From: Apilactobacillus waqarii
Lineage (GTDB): Bacteria; Bacillota; Bacilli; Lactobacillales; Lactobacillaceae
Direction: 5' to 3'
Length of the DNA: 50,534 nt
NCBI RefSeq assembly: GCF_019061205.1
Contig: NZ_JAHQYH010000009.1
Coordinates: 1-50,534, forward strand
Numbering within the stretch: position 1 is the first letter of the stretch; each line of letters starts with the position of its first letter. A model generated the notes under the pieces. That model was not told the origin of the DNA. It made no database searches and saw only the letters and a list, made by a program, of their open reading frames with translations. This document shows, one piece after another, positions 15,827 to 24,366 of this stretch. The position numbers were made by a program, and so were the translations under genes.

Positions 15827-16993
15827 CTAGTTATCCTCCACAAACTTAGCGATACGTTTAATCGCTTCATTCAAATTGTCTTCACTGGTTGCATAACTTA
15901 GACGGAAATACCCCTTTCCAGATTTACCAAACGCACTACCAGGCATTGTACCAACTTTAGCTTCTTTAGCTAAACGGGTACAGAATGCAAAGTCATCATC
16001 CCCAAACTTATCTGGGATTTTAGCAAAAATGTAGAATGCCCCACTTGGGTTAGCACTTTCAATTCCAGACTCAGCAAGGCCTTGTCGTAATAAAGCACGA
16101 CGTTTTTCATATACTTTTTTCATCTCAGGGCCATCATTTTGACCATTTTTTAAGGCTTCAGCGGCAGCAAATTGAGCGTTATCTGTCAATGAACTAACAT
16201 TGTATTCATGAATTGATTTAATGACATTAATAATATCAGCAGGACCATATACTAAACCAATTCTCCATCCTGTCATTGCATGCGACTTAGATAGTCCATT
16301 ATATACAATTGTTTGGTCTCGAATAAATTTAGCAATTGATTCATGTTCATGTTCGTAATTTAATTCACTATAAATTTCATCACTAATACAGAAAATATCA
16401 TACTTTTCTATAACTTCAGCTAGTTTCTTTAATTGTTCACTAGTATAAGAAACTCCCGTCGGGTTATTAGGAGTATTAATAATAACCGCCTTAGTTTCTG
16501 GATGTTGCTTAATCGCTTCTTCTAATCTATAAGGAGTTAGGATAAAACCATCTTTTGAAGTATCTACTTCAATTGGATTAGCTCCAAAAAATGCAGCACT
16601 ATTAAAGTATGGTGAAAAAGCAGGTGAAGGAATAATTATTCCATCTCCTGGATCTAAAATAGCAGCAAAAGTTAAGAATACGGCCTCAGTTACACCAACT
16701 GTGGCTAGGAATTCTTCATCAGCATCATAATGCAAATCATACTTATCTGCTAAAAATTTAACGGCAGCTTCACGCAATTCGACAACCCCACGAGAATCAG
16801 TGTAATGACTTTGGTTGTCATTAATTGCTTGAATAGCTGCCTCCTTAATGTGATCAGGTGTGTTAAAATCAGGCTCTCCTATTGTTAACGGAATCAACCC
16901 ATCAACATCTGCAATGGAAGCTCCAAACGATAAAATAGCATCTGGTTTGACGTTTTCCATTCTTTTACTAATTTTGTTAATTAATTTTGACAT
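15827..16993 (-). CDS. PLP-dependent class I/II aminotransferase (aromatic/PatA-like)
   Basis: A 388-residue fold-type I aminotransferase. Motifs: IGEPDFNTPDHI, HYTDSRGVVELREA, NTPNNPTG, SDEIYSEL, the Schiff-base lysine in YNGLSKSHAMTGWR and the carboxylate-binding arginine in GYFRLSYA. It resembles the AraT/PatA group acting on aromatic amino acids or diaminopimelate precursors. AAGGAGG at 17000-17006 directly abuts an upstream in-frame TTG, so the ATG at 16991-16993, with a spacer of about 8, is the real start. The D-2-hydroxyacid dehydrogenase follows without a gap. A good promoter and an operator-like element lie upstream. Divergent from pcp. Confidence 0.9.
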   Translation of the reverse strand: MSKLINKISKRMENVKPDAILSFGASIADVDGLIPLTIGEPDFNTPDHIKEAAIQAINDNQSHYTDSRGVVELREAAVKFLADKYDLHYDADEEFLATVGVTEAVFLTFAAILDPGDGIIIPSPAFSPYFNSAAFFGANPIEVDTSKDGFILTPYRLEEAIKQHPETKAVIINTPNNPTGVSYTSEQLKKLAEVIEKYDIFCISDEIYSELNYEHEHESIAKFIRDQTIVYNGLSKSHAMTGWRIGLVYGPADIINVIKSIHEYNVSSLTDNAQFAAAEALKNGQNDGPEMKKVYEKRRALLRQGLAESGIESANPSGAFYIFAKIPDKFGDDDFAFCTRLAKEAKVGTMPGSAFGKSGKGYFRLSYATSEDNLNEAIKRIAKFVEDN

Positions 16994-17016
16994 ATTAATC
17001 AACCTCCTTATTTTAG

Positions 17017-17034
17017 ATTAGAAAATGATTAGAA
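17017..17034. promoter_or_regulatory. Operator-like element, copy 1 (TTAGAAAAYVATT)
   Basis: ATTAGAAAATGATTAGAA differs at one of 18 bases from the left arm region of the large palindrome at 49623, upstream of another aminotransferase. It sits just downstream of the expected transcription start of the minus-strand aminotransferase operon. Confidence 0.5.
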
Positions 17035-17045
17035 CGATTGAAAAT

Positions 17046-17075
17046 ATGATATGCTATCATTACAATATATGTCAA
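17046..17075 (-). promoter_or_regulatory. Promoter of the aminotransferase-dehydrogenase operon
   Basis: Minus strand TTGACA (17070-17075), 18-base spacer, TATCAT (17046-17051). Confidence 0.7.
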
Positions 17076-17124
17076 CTTAATTATTAATTTTATATTAGAA
17101 AGATGAAATAATTTCACTTACTAT

Positions 17125-17152
17125 TTGAATGTATATTGAATCTAATTAGATA
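17125..17152 (+). promoter_or_regulatory. Candidate promoter of pcp
   Basis: TTGAAT (17125-17130), 16-base spacer, TAGATA (17147-17152), very close to the AAAGGGG ribosome binding site. Confidence 0.45.
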
Positions 17153-17166
17153 AAGGGGCTCTTAAC

Positions 17167-17769
17167 ATGAAAATATTAGTTACTGGTTTTGAACCATTTA
17201 ACGGGTCAGAAAAAAATTCATCGATGAGTGTGCTAGATGCTCTTCCTAATAAATTAAATGACAACATAATTATAAAAAAATTATTGCCAACTGAATTTAA
17301 AAAAAGCGCGGTTGTTTTAAACAAGACTATTGAGCAATTCAATCCAGATGTGGTTATCTGTCTCGGCGAGGCAGCTGGTAGAAAAGAAATTACTCCAGAA
17401 ACAATTGCATTCAATGAGGATCACACAACCGTACCTGATAATTCAGGTTATAAACCGGAACATGAATTTATTCATCAACAGGGAGAAAAATATTATTACG
17501 TAAATTTACAAGTTACAGAACTTGTAAATGCATTAAAAGAAGCAGGTATTCCCAGCCATTTATCTGATAACGCAGGACGTTACGTATGTAATCATATTAT
17601 GTATGAATGCCAATATCTTATTCGAGATAAGTATCCAAATATGAAAGCATGTTTTATTCATTTACCAAGCAACTACGCTTATAAAAAAGAAATGCCCACT
17701 TTAGATTTGGACACCGAAATTAGTGGTATTAACATCGTAATATCTACAATTAATAAACTTTATAATTAA
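17167..17769 (+). CDS. pcp: Pyrrolidone-carboxylate peptidase (pyroglutamyl peptidase I)
   Basis: A cytosolic C15 cysteine peptidase removing N-terminal pyroglutamate from peptides. The catalytic triad can be placed: Glu in ETIAFNE (about residue 78-80), Cys in NAGRYVCNHIMY (about 141) and His in CFIHLPSN (about 164). N-terminal LVTGFEPFNGSEKNSS is the family signature. The 200-residue length is slightly below the usual 215, with a short C-terminal tail. RBS AAAGGGG precedes ATG. It is monocistronic, divergent from the aminotransferase operon, and fits with the peptide use theme of this region. Confidence 0.95.
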   Translation: MKILVTGFEPFNGSEKNSSMSVLDALPNKLNDNIIIKKLLPTEFKKSAVVLNKTIEQFNPDVVICLGEAAGRKEITPETIAFNEDHTTVPDNSGYKPEHEFIHQQGEKYYYVNLQVTELVNALKEAGIPSHLSDNAGRYVCNHIMYECQYLIRDKYPNMKACFIHLPSNYAYKKEMPTLDLDTEISGINIVISTINKLYN

Positions 17770-17793
17770 AGTTTTTTTAGACATAAAGCATGT

Positions 17794-17828
17794 AAAAAAC
17801 CATCATTTATAAACAATGATGGTTTTTT
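17794..17828. terminator. Bidirectional terminator between pcp and oppA
   Basis: AAAAAACCATCATT / AATGATGGTTTTTT perfect 14-bp stem with a TATAAAC loop. Confidence 0.9.
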
Positions 17829-17852
17829 AATTATTATATATTTTTAAAATAA

Positions 17853-19496
17853 CTATTTTTCAACGTATGCTTTACTAAAGTTCCATTCCAAACCGGTAGC
17901 TGAGTGGGTAACATTTTTGATGTTAGTCTTAACAACTTGTGGTTCTGAGCTTTGGTAGAATGGTACGGCACCTTGATCGTTCATAAGAATCTTTTCGGCC
18001 TTAACCATGTCATCCCAACGCTTTTCTGAGTTGTTTGCATCGGTGGTTGATGCAGCATTTACATACTTGTCATATTCAGCATTCTTCCATCTTGCAAAGT
18101 TGTATGGGTAGGTACTTGTTAGCAATTGTAGGAATGAAATTGGGTCTGGGTAAGTGGTGCTCCATCCAGTAACTGTGGCGTCGTAATCGTAGGCAATTTG
18201 TCTGCTCAAACGAGCCTTAGTTGGAATGTTAGTAGCGGTTACCTTCAAACCAGGTAGTTGACTAAATGCTGAACTTTGTAGGAATTCAGTGATTGATTTA
18301 CCTTCAGAAGTATCATCGAACAAGATGTTGAATGTAAGTGACTTCTTACCAATTTCTTTCATTCCCTTATTCCAGTAGTATAGAGCCTTCTTCTTGTTGT
18401 AGGTTGCTGCGTCCTTAACGTAAGCAGCATCTGCAAAATCAACACCATTTCTGCTCATCATTCCAGTTGAAACTAATCCCTTAGCTGGGAATGAGCCATC
18501 ACCCATTACGTCGTTAACAAATTGATCTCTGTTAACTACCATTGATAGAGCTTTTCTAATGTTGACATTCTTAAATGCAGGAATCCTGTCTTCATTAAAT
18601 TCTAGATAGTTGTTACGTGCACTGGCTAATTGATGGAATTCCGGAGTGCCCTTGTAATGTTTAACTTGTTCCTTATCAGCTAACATCATTTCATCCAGTT
18701 GACCTGATTGGTATTCATTGTAGGCAGTGTTAGCGTCCTTTTCAACGTTAATCTTAATCTTTTCTAACTTAGTACTCTTGGCATCCCAGTAGTTATCATT
18801 CTTTTCTAGCATCCAAGTATCATTGGTTCCGGTCCATCCGGTAACCTTAAATGGTCCATCGTAAATTTGATTTTCTGAGTTAGTTCCATACTTGCTACCT
18901 TTTGATTCAACAAATGATTGTTTTTGAGGTAGGAAATCAGTCCCAGCTACTAGGTACTTAAAATATGGTTGTGGGTTAGATAGTTTAAATACTACCGTCT
19001 TATCGTTTGGTGCTGAAACACCTAACTTCTTGTATGACATTTGACCCTTACTTACAGCTTCATAATTTACGATATGATCGAAATCATATGTATTTTGTGC
19101 GGCAGTTTTAGGGTTAACTGTGCGTTGAATTCCGTAAACGAAATCATTGGCAGTGACCTTGCTACCATCACTCCATTTAGCATTATCTCTTAAATGGAAT
19201 GTGTATGTCTTACCATCTTTTGAAACATCGTAACTTTTAGCTATTCCGTTCTCTAATTTACCTTTGTCCCCGTAGGTTAATAAACCTTGTTCAGCATTTA
19301 AAGCAGTATTACCTGTCTCTGCATCAACAATCTTTGAAGGGTCTAAAGTGGTAATTTCTGATGATGCCATCCAATTAATTGGCTTGGTAGTTCCGTTATT
19401 GGATGTTTGACTTGCTGAGTTGGACTTACCACAGGCGGCTAAACCAATGGCCATCATAATCATGGTTGATCCGATAATCATTTTGTTTTTCTTCAT
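17853..19496 (-). CDS. oppA: Oligopeptide-binding lipoprotein OppA-like (SBP_bac_5)
   Basis: A 547-residue extracytoplasmic solute-binding lipoprotein for an oligopeptide ABC transporter. The lipobox is GLAACGK with lipidated Cys22; the DGKTYTFHLRDNAKWSDGS block and WSTTYPDPISFLQLL are classical for family 5 peptide-binding proteins. The ATG at 19494-19496 is chosen over an in-frame ATG nine bases upstream because the AGGGG ribosome binding site abuts the earlier one. It follows the amidohydrolase gene by 17 bases and so lies under the same T-box leader. No permease or ATPase genes are adjacent, so it would have to work with a transporter encoded elsewhere. Confidence 0.92.
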   Translation of the reverse strand: MKKNKMIIGSTMIMMAIGLAACGKSNSASQTSNNGTTKPINWMASSEITTLDPSKIVDAETGNTALNAEQGLLTYGDKGKLENGIAKSYDVSKDGKTYTFHLRDNAKWSDGSKVTANDFVYGIQRTVNPKTAAQNTYDFDHIVNYEAVSKGQMSYKKLGVSAPNDKTVVFKLSNPQPYFKYLVAGTDFLPQKQSFVESKGSKYGTNSENQIYDGPFKVTGWTGTNDTWMLEKNDNYWDAKSTKLEKIKINVEKDANTAYNEYQSGQLDEMMLADKEQVKHYKGTPEFHQLASARNNYLEFNEDRIPAFKNVNIRKALSMVVNRDQFVNDVMGDGSFPAKGLVSTGMMSRNGVDFADAAYVKDAATYNKKKALYYWNKGMKEIGKKSLTFNILFDDTSEGKSITEFLQSSAFSQLPGLKVTATNIPTKARLSRQIAYDYDATVTGWSTTYPDPISFLQLLTSTYPYNFARWKNAEYDKYVNAASTTDANNSEKRWDDMVKAEKILMNDQGAVPFYQSSEPQVVKTNIKNVTHSATGLEWNFSKAYVEK

Positions 19497-19513
19497 AAAA
19501 TTCATCCCCTATT

Positions 19514-20704
19514 CTAAAATTCTTTTCTTCCGCTTATATACACTTCTTTATCTGTTTGTTGGACTGCTTTGATATCTTCCATTGGATTGTCATCAATGAT
19601 TATGAAATCCGCGTATTTATCTTTCTCGATTGAGCCGTATTCATCATCAATTTTCATTAACTCTGCGGCCTTGTAAGAAGTTCTGTACGCTTCAAATTCA
19701 CTCATTCCGATACGATCAACCATCATCTCTAATTCCTTAGGAGTGGTCATATCAAAGTAGTTATAAGGTGTTCCTGCATCAGTACCTAATGCGATGTTGA
19801 CGCCATTTTCGTACGCCTTTTTGACATTGGTATATGCATCGTCCATTGCGTTAGCCATCTTTTGGTGTTCCCACTTAGGTAATGTTTCCTTACCCTTCTC
19901 GGTTACAGATGCAGCGGCGATAATGGTTGGAACAATATATGTGCCACGTTCTTTCATCATTGCGATTTCTTCATCGTCAACGTAAAAACCGTGTTCGATA
20001 GAATCTACGCCAGCTTCAATGGCGTTTCTGATTCCTGGATTACCTTCAGCGTGAGCTGCGACAATCTTATGTTTGTTATGTGCTTCATAAACGGCGACCT
20101 TCATTTCATCAATTGTTAATTGAGCTTCGTCCATGAAGTCACCAGGTGACATTACTCCTCCAGATGCCATAATCTTGATGCAATCAGCACCAGCTTTTAA
20201 GCCTTCACGAATTTTCTTTCTCATTTCATCTGGAGAATCAACAACGTTTCCGCCGTTGGCATAATCACCATGTCCACCGGTCATAGTAAAGGCCTTCCCT
20301 GAAGCCATCACATGTGGAACATTATCAATTTTGCCTTCGGTAATTAAACGCTTGATTGGAATATCGATTCCGTATCTAGCACCGCATTGTCTCACGTATG
20401 TACAGCCAGATTTTAAGAATGCTCGTAATGCCTTAATGGCATCGACTGTGGTTTCTACAACGTCCTTATCACCTCCAGTGCTAATGTTAGGATCACTGGT
20501 GATGTGAGTGTGGGCATTGATTAAACCCGGAGCGACAAACTTATGATTTACATCAATTACTTCATCGTCTGCTGCTGGCGAAATTTTTTGAGCAATTTCA
20601 GTAATCTTCCCTGTTTCTACATCGACTGCAAAACTAAAATCTTTAAAGACATCTTCGTGGACTCCATCAAAGATGTTGGCGTTCTTAAAAATTTTTCTAT
20701 GCAT
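19514..20704 (-). CDS. Metal-dependent amidohydrolase (imidazolonepropionase/Xaa-Pro dipeptidase-like)
   Basis: A 396-residue member of the amidohydrolase superfamily. Metal ligands seen: HTH in APGLINAHTHI (His65, His67), a probable carboxylated lysine in GADCIKIMASGG, His in VAAHAEG and SIEHG, and the catalytic Asp in LGTDAGTP; the C-terminal DKYADFIIIDDNP is the usual small beta sandwich. The subgroup includes enzymes hydrolysing dipeptides such as Xaa-Pro or N-acyl amino acids. GGGAGAG lies six bases before ATG 20702-20704; an upstream in-frame TTG is part of the RBS region. It is first gene after a T-box leader and is followed by oppA, which suggests a peptide substrate. Exact substrate unknown. 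Confidence 0.85.
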   Translation of the reverse strand: MHRKIFKNANIFDGVHEDVFKDFSFAVDVETGKITEIAQKISPAADDEVIDVNHKFVAPGLINAHTHITSDPNISTGGDKDVVETTVDAIKALRAFLKSGCTYVRQCGARYGIDIPIKRLITEGKIDNVPHVMASGKAFTMTGGHGDYANGGNVVDSPDEMRKKIREGLKAGADCIKIMASGGVMSPGDFMDEAQLTIDEMKVAVYEAHNKHKIVAAHAEGNPGIRNAIEAGVDSIEHGFYVDDEEIAMMKERGTYIVPTIIAAASVTEKGKETLPKWEHQKMANAMDDAYTNVKKAYENGVNIALGTDAGTPYNYFDMTTPKELEMMVDRIGMSEFEAYRTSYKAAELMKIDDEYGSIEKDKYADFIIIDDNPMEDIKAVQQTDKEVYISGRKEF

Positions 20705-20736
20705 ATAAATCTCTCCCAACTTTTTAACAAATAACT

Positions 20737-21024
20737 AAAAAACGCCCCTCAGCCAATCGGCTAAGGGACGTCTGTAACGTGGTACCACCCAGATTCAAAA
20801 TATTTTCACAAATATTTTCTCGCTCGTACTACACAATTAGTGCTTCATACGCGGTACGATAATGGGTACAACCATTTCACCTGGAAAAGTGAACTTATAC
20901 AATCAAGTCTTTCAATCAATAGTCGCAATGCCCTTTCAGCAACGACACTCGCTTAGTACGGCTAAAGATCTAATTACCTTCATCAAAATGTTTTATTAGT
21001 TATTTGTTTTTTATTTATTGAACA
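20737..21024 (-). ncRNA. T-box riboswitch (tRNA-sensing leader)
   Basis: On the minus strand the leader holds a stem I region (GATGAAGG... with apical GTCGTTGC...GCGAC), then the T-box core GGGTGGTACCACG (20778-20790) and an intrinsic terminator, ACGTCCCTTAGCC / GGCTGAGGGGCGT followed by six T (20737-20771). The variable base of the UGGN bulge is U, which pairs with a tRNA discriminator base A73. The specifier codon is not certain: UAU (Tyr), GUA (Val) or AUU (Ile) all fall in the right part of stem I and fit A73. Uncharged tRNA would favour the antiterminator and switch on the amidohydrolase-oppA operon. Confidence 0.93.
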
Positions 21025-21030
21025 TTTCAA

Positions 21031-21059
21031 ATACTAGACTTTGAGTTCAAAAAGGTCAA
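21031..21059 (-). promoter_or_regulatory. Promoter of the T-box operon
   Basis: Minus strand TTGACC (21054-21059), 17-base spacer, TAGTAT (21031-21036); a 7-bp dyad lies directly upstream. Confidence 0.75.
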
Positions 21060-21075
21060 TGGTTTTCTAACCATT
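21058..21075. promoter_or_regulatory. Dyad upstream of the T-box promoter; operator-like element, copy 2
   Basis: AATGGTT-TTCT-AACCATT is a perfect 7-bp inverted repeat overlapping the upstream edge of the -35. On the minus strand it contains TTAGAAAACCATT, related to the elements at 17017 and 49623. Confidence 0.45.
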
Positions 21076-21158
21076 TTGTCATTTGTGTTTTCGATACTAG
21101 CATTAGATAAAATAATAATAGCTACATATCGGCTTTTACTATTCTAATTTATTTTTAA

Positions 21159-21187
21159 TAAAAAAGTTCGCTATAAAAATAGCGAAC
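21159..21187 (-). terminator. Intrinsic terminator of the MFS transporter gene
   Basis: GTTCGCTA / TAGCGAAC stem with a T-rich loop, and a T tract on the minus strand, four bases beyond the stop. Confidence 0.85.
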
Positions 21188-21190
21188 CAA

Positions 21191-22372
21191 TTATTCTGAA
21201 TATTTAGTTACTTTTTTACGTGAATATCTGGCGATTAATTCTGATCCTAGAATAATTACCACACACGTGATTGTACATACGATGAACAATAATCCATACG
21301 AAGTGGCATCAATGATGATTCCACCGACTAACGGTCCAATTGCCTTACCAATTGCGGCCCAGGCATTAGTTAATCCTTGATACTTACCCTTTACTTCAAC
21401 CGGCGTTAACTCGTTGACCAACGCTGGAATTGAAGGTATGACGGATGCTTCTCCCAATGTTAGAACAATCATTGAGATGACGAATCCGGTGTAGGTATGG
21501 GTAAAGATTAGTGTGAAGAATGACAAACCGATAAATAGAATTCCAAAGTAAATTTGGAAGTAAAGGCTGTCGTGTTTTTGCGCAATCCAGTTAATCAATA
21601 GTTGGAATACTACCAACAAGAATGCGTTTAACGTCCACAATAGACTGTACATTGATAGTGGAATGCCTGATCCGGTAATGTATACCGACATGTTGGATAC
21701 CCATTGTTCATAGACAATCCAAATGATGGCTAGTGTTACGAAGAATGTGGTGACGATAATCCAGTTTGGACGCGGTAACTTTACCTTTGTCTTCTTCATC
21801 GCATCACGTTTGATAGGATAAATCGAACCCTCTTTGTGATAGGTCAGAATGGCGCTAATGCCGTAAATAATCAATATGGCAGTGGTCAACATGAAGACGT
21901 AGCCAATTCCGATTGGATAGATAAAACCAACCGCAATCGTGCCAAATACCACCCCGACGTTTTGCGCTAAATACAGCATATTGAAAATAAAACGCCCTGA
22001 TTTCATTTTAACGGTAGTCCCTAAGGAATTAATCATCGTTAGGTTCCAACCGGTCGTAAAGCCAAATAATACCAATCCAATTGGATAGTATGGCCAGCCA
22101 TTGAAGAAAATTAATCCAAACGATATCAACACGGAAGTAATAATCCCCATTATCGTCAAAATATAGCGATTATGGCGGTCAAATAGTTTCCCCGATATAT
22201 AATTACCCAAAACGTTAGAACTTGAGTATAGGAACAAAATTATGCCGACTTCAGTCAATGACTTGCCCAATGCATCATGCATGTAGACGGTCGTAAGCGG
22301 CCAGACCGTACTTACCGCAATGTTATTGATTAAAGATCCTAAGAATAACCAGTGCAGTTTAATTTCATTCAT
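21191..22372 (-). CDS. Major facilitator superfamily transporter (multidrug-efflux-like)
   Basis: A 393-residue membrane protein with about 12 transmembrane segments and the MFS loop motif GKLFDRHNRYIL between helices 2 and 3. The N-terminal helix begins WLFLGSLINNIAVSTVWP. It resembles drug/proton antiporters of the MdtG/YttB type. ATG 22370-22372 is preceded by GGGGGTGAG; an upstream in-frame ATG would have no RBS. The terminator of dnaB ends only about 20 bases upstream, so no room is left for its own promoter after that hairpin; expression may depend on terminator read-through from dnaB. Substrate unknown. Confidence 0.85.
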   Translation of the reverse strand: MNEIKLHWLFLGSLINNIAVSTVWPLTTVYMHDALGKSLTEVGIILFLYSSSNVLGNYISGKLFDRHNRYILTIMGIITSVLISFGLIFFNGWPYYPIGLVLFGFTTGWNLTMINSLGTTVKMKSGRFIFNMLYLAQNVGVVFGTIAVGFIYPIGIGYVFMLTTAILIIYGISAILTYHKEGSIYPIKRDAMKKTKVKLPRPNWIIVTTFFVTLAIIWIVYEQWVSNMSVYITGSGIPLSMYSLLWTLNAFLLVVFQLLINWIAQKHDSLYFQIYFGILFIGLSFFTLIFTHTYTGFVISMIVLTLGEASVIPSIPALVNELTPVEVKGKYQGLTNAWAAIGKAIGPLVGGIIIDATSYGLLFIVCTITCVVIILGSELIARYSRKKVTKYSE

Positions 22373-22394
22373 TCTCTCACCCCCGAATTTTGAC

Positions 22395-22424
22395 AAAAAA
22401 ATCCTTAGCAAACGCTAAGGATTT
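22395..22424 (-). terminator. Intrinsic terminator of dnaB, possible attenuator for the MFS gene
   Basis: AAATCCTTAGC / GCTAAGGATTT stem with a short loop and seven T on the minus strand, between the dnaB stop and the MFS RBS. Confidence 0.85.
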
Positions 22425-22432
22425 AGTTTTAA

Positions 22433-23821
22433 TTAACCCTCATCATCTGGATTGTATGCGATAGATGAGAATTTATTATGTGATTTGATAAATAGTAACT
22501 TAACAGTTCCACGAGGACCTGAACGGTTCTTTTCGATAATTACTTCAACTTCACCTACGTCGTTGTTTTCTTCTACTTCTGATTCTTCTTCATCATCGTC
22601 GCCATCTTCTCTTTCGTAATAATCATCACGGTATAGGAAGGCAACGATATCGGCATCTTGTTCGATTGATCCAGATTCACGAATATCAGATAGAACCGGA
22701 CGCTTGTCTTGTCGTTGTTCAACTCCACGAGACAATTGGGATAGCGCAATAACTGGAACACCTAGTTCCTTGGCAATCTTCTTCAATTGACGTGAAATGT
22801 ATGAAACTTCTTGTTGACGGTTTTCTTGGCTACCACCATCAACTAGTTGCAAGTAATCGACCACGATTAGACCAAGGTTGTTAGTATCCTTGGCCAAACG
22901 TCTTGATTTGGCACGAATTTCGGAAATCTTAGTTCCGGCAGTGTCATCGATGTAGATGCTGGCATTGGATAGACTACCCATTGCCATATAGACACTTTGC
23001 CATTCTTCACCAGTCAATTGACCAGTTCTCAAGTGGTTAGCATCAATACTACCTTCGGCACAAATCATACGACTAACTAGTGATTCAGCACTCATTTCCA
23101 AACTGAAAATAGCAACAGCTTTTCCAGACTTGGTACCCACATTTTGCGCTAAGTTTAGGGCAAACGCAGTCTTACCAACGGCTGGACGAGCGGCTAGAAT
23201 TACTAATTCATCATCATGCAGACCGGTTGTCATTTTATCTAAGGCTGGAAAACCAGTCGACAAACCGGTAACAGTTGATTTTTGTTGAGCTAATTCTTGA
23301 ATACTGTCTAGGGATTGTCCTAAAACATCCCCAATGAACTTGAAACCATTGCTGTTTCTATCTTCTGAAACGTTTAAGATTGAACGTTCAGCGTTATCCA
23401 ATAATTCATCAATGTTTCCGTTGTTGTTGTAACTTTCGGTCACGATGTCAGTTGCGGTCTTGATCAGACGTCTAGCAACTGCCTTTTGGTGAACGTTTTT
23501 GGCATAGTAAACGGCATTGGCAGCGGTTGGTGTTGTGGTTGCTAATTCAGCTAAATAAGCCACACCACCGGCATCTTCTAGATTATGGCCACCTTCAAGT
23601 TCAGTTCTTAAAGTCGACGCATCAATTGGTTCATCCTTGTCACCCAAGGTCTCCATAGCGGCGAAAATCAACTGATGAGCATGTCGATAAAAATCATCAG
23701 AGGTAATAAATTCTTGGGTTTCTGCTAATTTTTCATTGTCTAATAGAACAGCACCCAAGACGGCTTTTTCACCATCTAAATCTTGTGGTGGTGTTTGACC
23801 ATTCATATACTCGTTACTCAT
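22433..23821 (-). CDS. dnaB: Replicative DNA helicase DnaB (DnaC in Bacillus naming)
   Basis: Hexameric 5'-3' fork helicase that binds primase and clamp loader. The N-terminal domain begins PPQDLDGEKAVLGAVLLD; the RecA-like domain holds Walker A AARPAVGKTAFALN, FSLEMSAESLVSR, the Walker B-linked LGLIVVDYLQLV and IALSQLSRGVEQR with arginine finger region, then SIEQDADIV and EVIIEKNRSGPRG. The acidic insertion near DGDDDEEESEVEENN is typical of lactobacilli. The 462-residue length is normal. It lies 25 bases downstream of rplI, likely cotranscribed with it. Confidence 0.97.
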   Translation of the reverse strand: MSNEYMNGQTPPQDLDGEKAVLGAVLLDNEKLAETQEFITSDDFYRHAHQLIFAAMETLGDKDEPIDASTLRTELEGGHNLEDAGGVAYLAELATTTPTAANAVYYAKNVHQKAVARRLIKTATDIVTESYNNNGNIDELLDNAERSILNVSEDRNSNGFKFIGDVLGQSLDSIQELAQQKSTVTGLSTGFPALDKMTTGLHDDELVILAARPAVGKTAFALNLAQNVGTKSGKAVAIFSLEMSAESLVSRMICAEGSIDANHLRTGQLTGEEWQSVYMAMGSLSNASIYIDDTAGTKISEIRAKSRRLAKDTNNLGLIVVDYLQLVDGGSQENRQQEVSYISRQLKKIAKELGVPVIALSQLSRGVEQRQDKRPVLSDIRESGSIEQDADIVAFLYRDDYYEREDGDDDEEESEVEENNDVGEVEVIIEKNRSGPRGTVKLLFIKSHNKFSSIAYNPDDEG

Positions 23822-23846
23822 ACTCCCCCTCGATTTCCTTTAAGAT

Positions 23847-24299
23847 TTATTTTTCACTTACATGAACTCTGATTGTAGCAGTAACTTGTTTGTGTAGTTT
23901 AACTGGAACGTTAGTGTAACCTAAAGTTCTAATTGGTTCACCCAATTCAATCTTACGCTTATCAATCTTTAAGCCATGTTGTTTTTGCATTTCTGCAACG
24001 ATTTGTTTTGAGGATACTGATCCGAATAAACGGCCGTCAGCACCAACTTTAGCAGATAATTCAACGACTGTCTTATCATCTTCTAGTTTTGCCTTTAAGT
24101 CTTTGGCTTCTTGTAATTCAGCTGCAGCTTCTTTTGCTTCGGCGTGTTTTTCACCTTGAAGTTGGCTTAATGCTGAGTTGGTTGCTTCTTTAGCTTTACC
24201 TTGTTTAATTAAGAAGTTTTGTGCATATCCGTCGGAAACGTTCTTGATTTCTCCACGTTTACCTTTACCGCGAACATCTTCTAAAAATATAACTTTCAT
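23847..24299 (-). CDS. rplI: 50S ribosomal protein L9
   Basis: The 150-residue L9 with N-terminal domain [36 protein letters not shown] (the L9 signature), long connecting helix and the C-terminal rRNA-binding domain containing [16 protein letters not shown]. It binds 23S rRNA domain V at the base of the L1 stalk. Sits between gdpP and dnaB, the standard Bacillota order. A TGAATG-free gap of 67 bases separates it from gdpP; no terminator is seen there. Confidence 0.97.
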   Translation of the reverse strand: MKVIFLEDVRGKGKRGEIKNVSDGYAQNFLIKQGKAKEATNSALSQLQGEKHAEAKEAAAELQEAKDLKAKLEDDKTVVELSAKVGADGRLFGSVSSKQIVAEMQKQHGLKIDKRKIELGEPIRTLGYTNVPVKLHKQVTATIRVHVSEK

Positions 24300-24366
24300 T
24301 CAAATCACTCCTCTTAATGTCTTTATATTATTATAAACTCTCTAGGTGTTTTTTTAAATGAATGAA

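Noticed and set aside
20880-20925. Firm assignment of the T-box specifier codon
   Set aside because: Stem I pairing by eye allows UAU, GUA or AUU; UGU was excluded because tRNA-Cys has U73 and would need UGGA.
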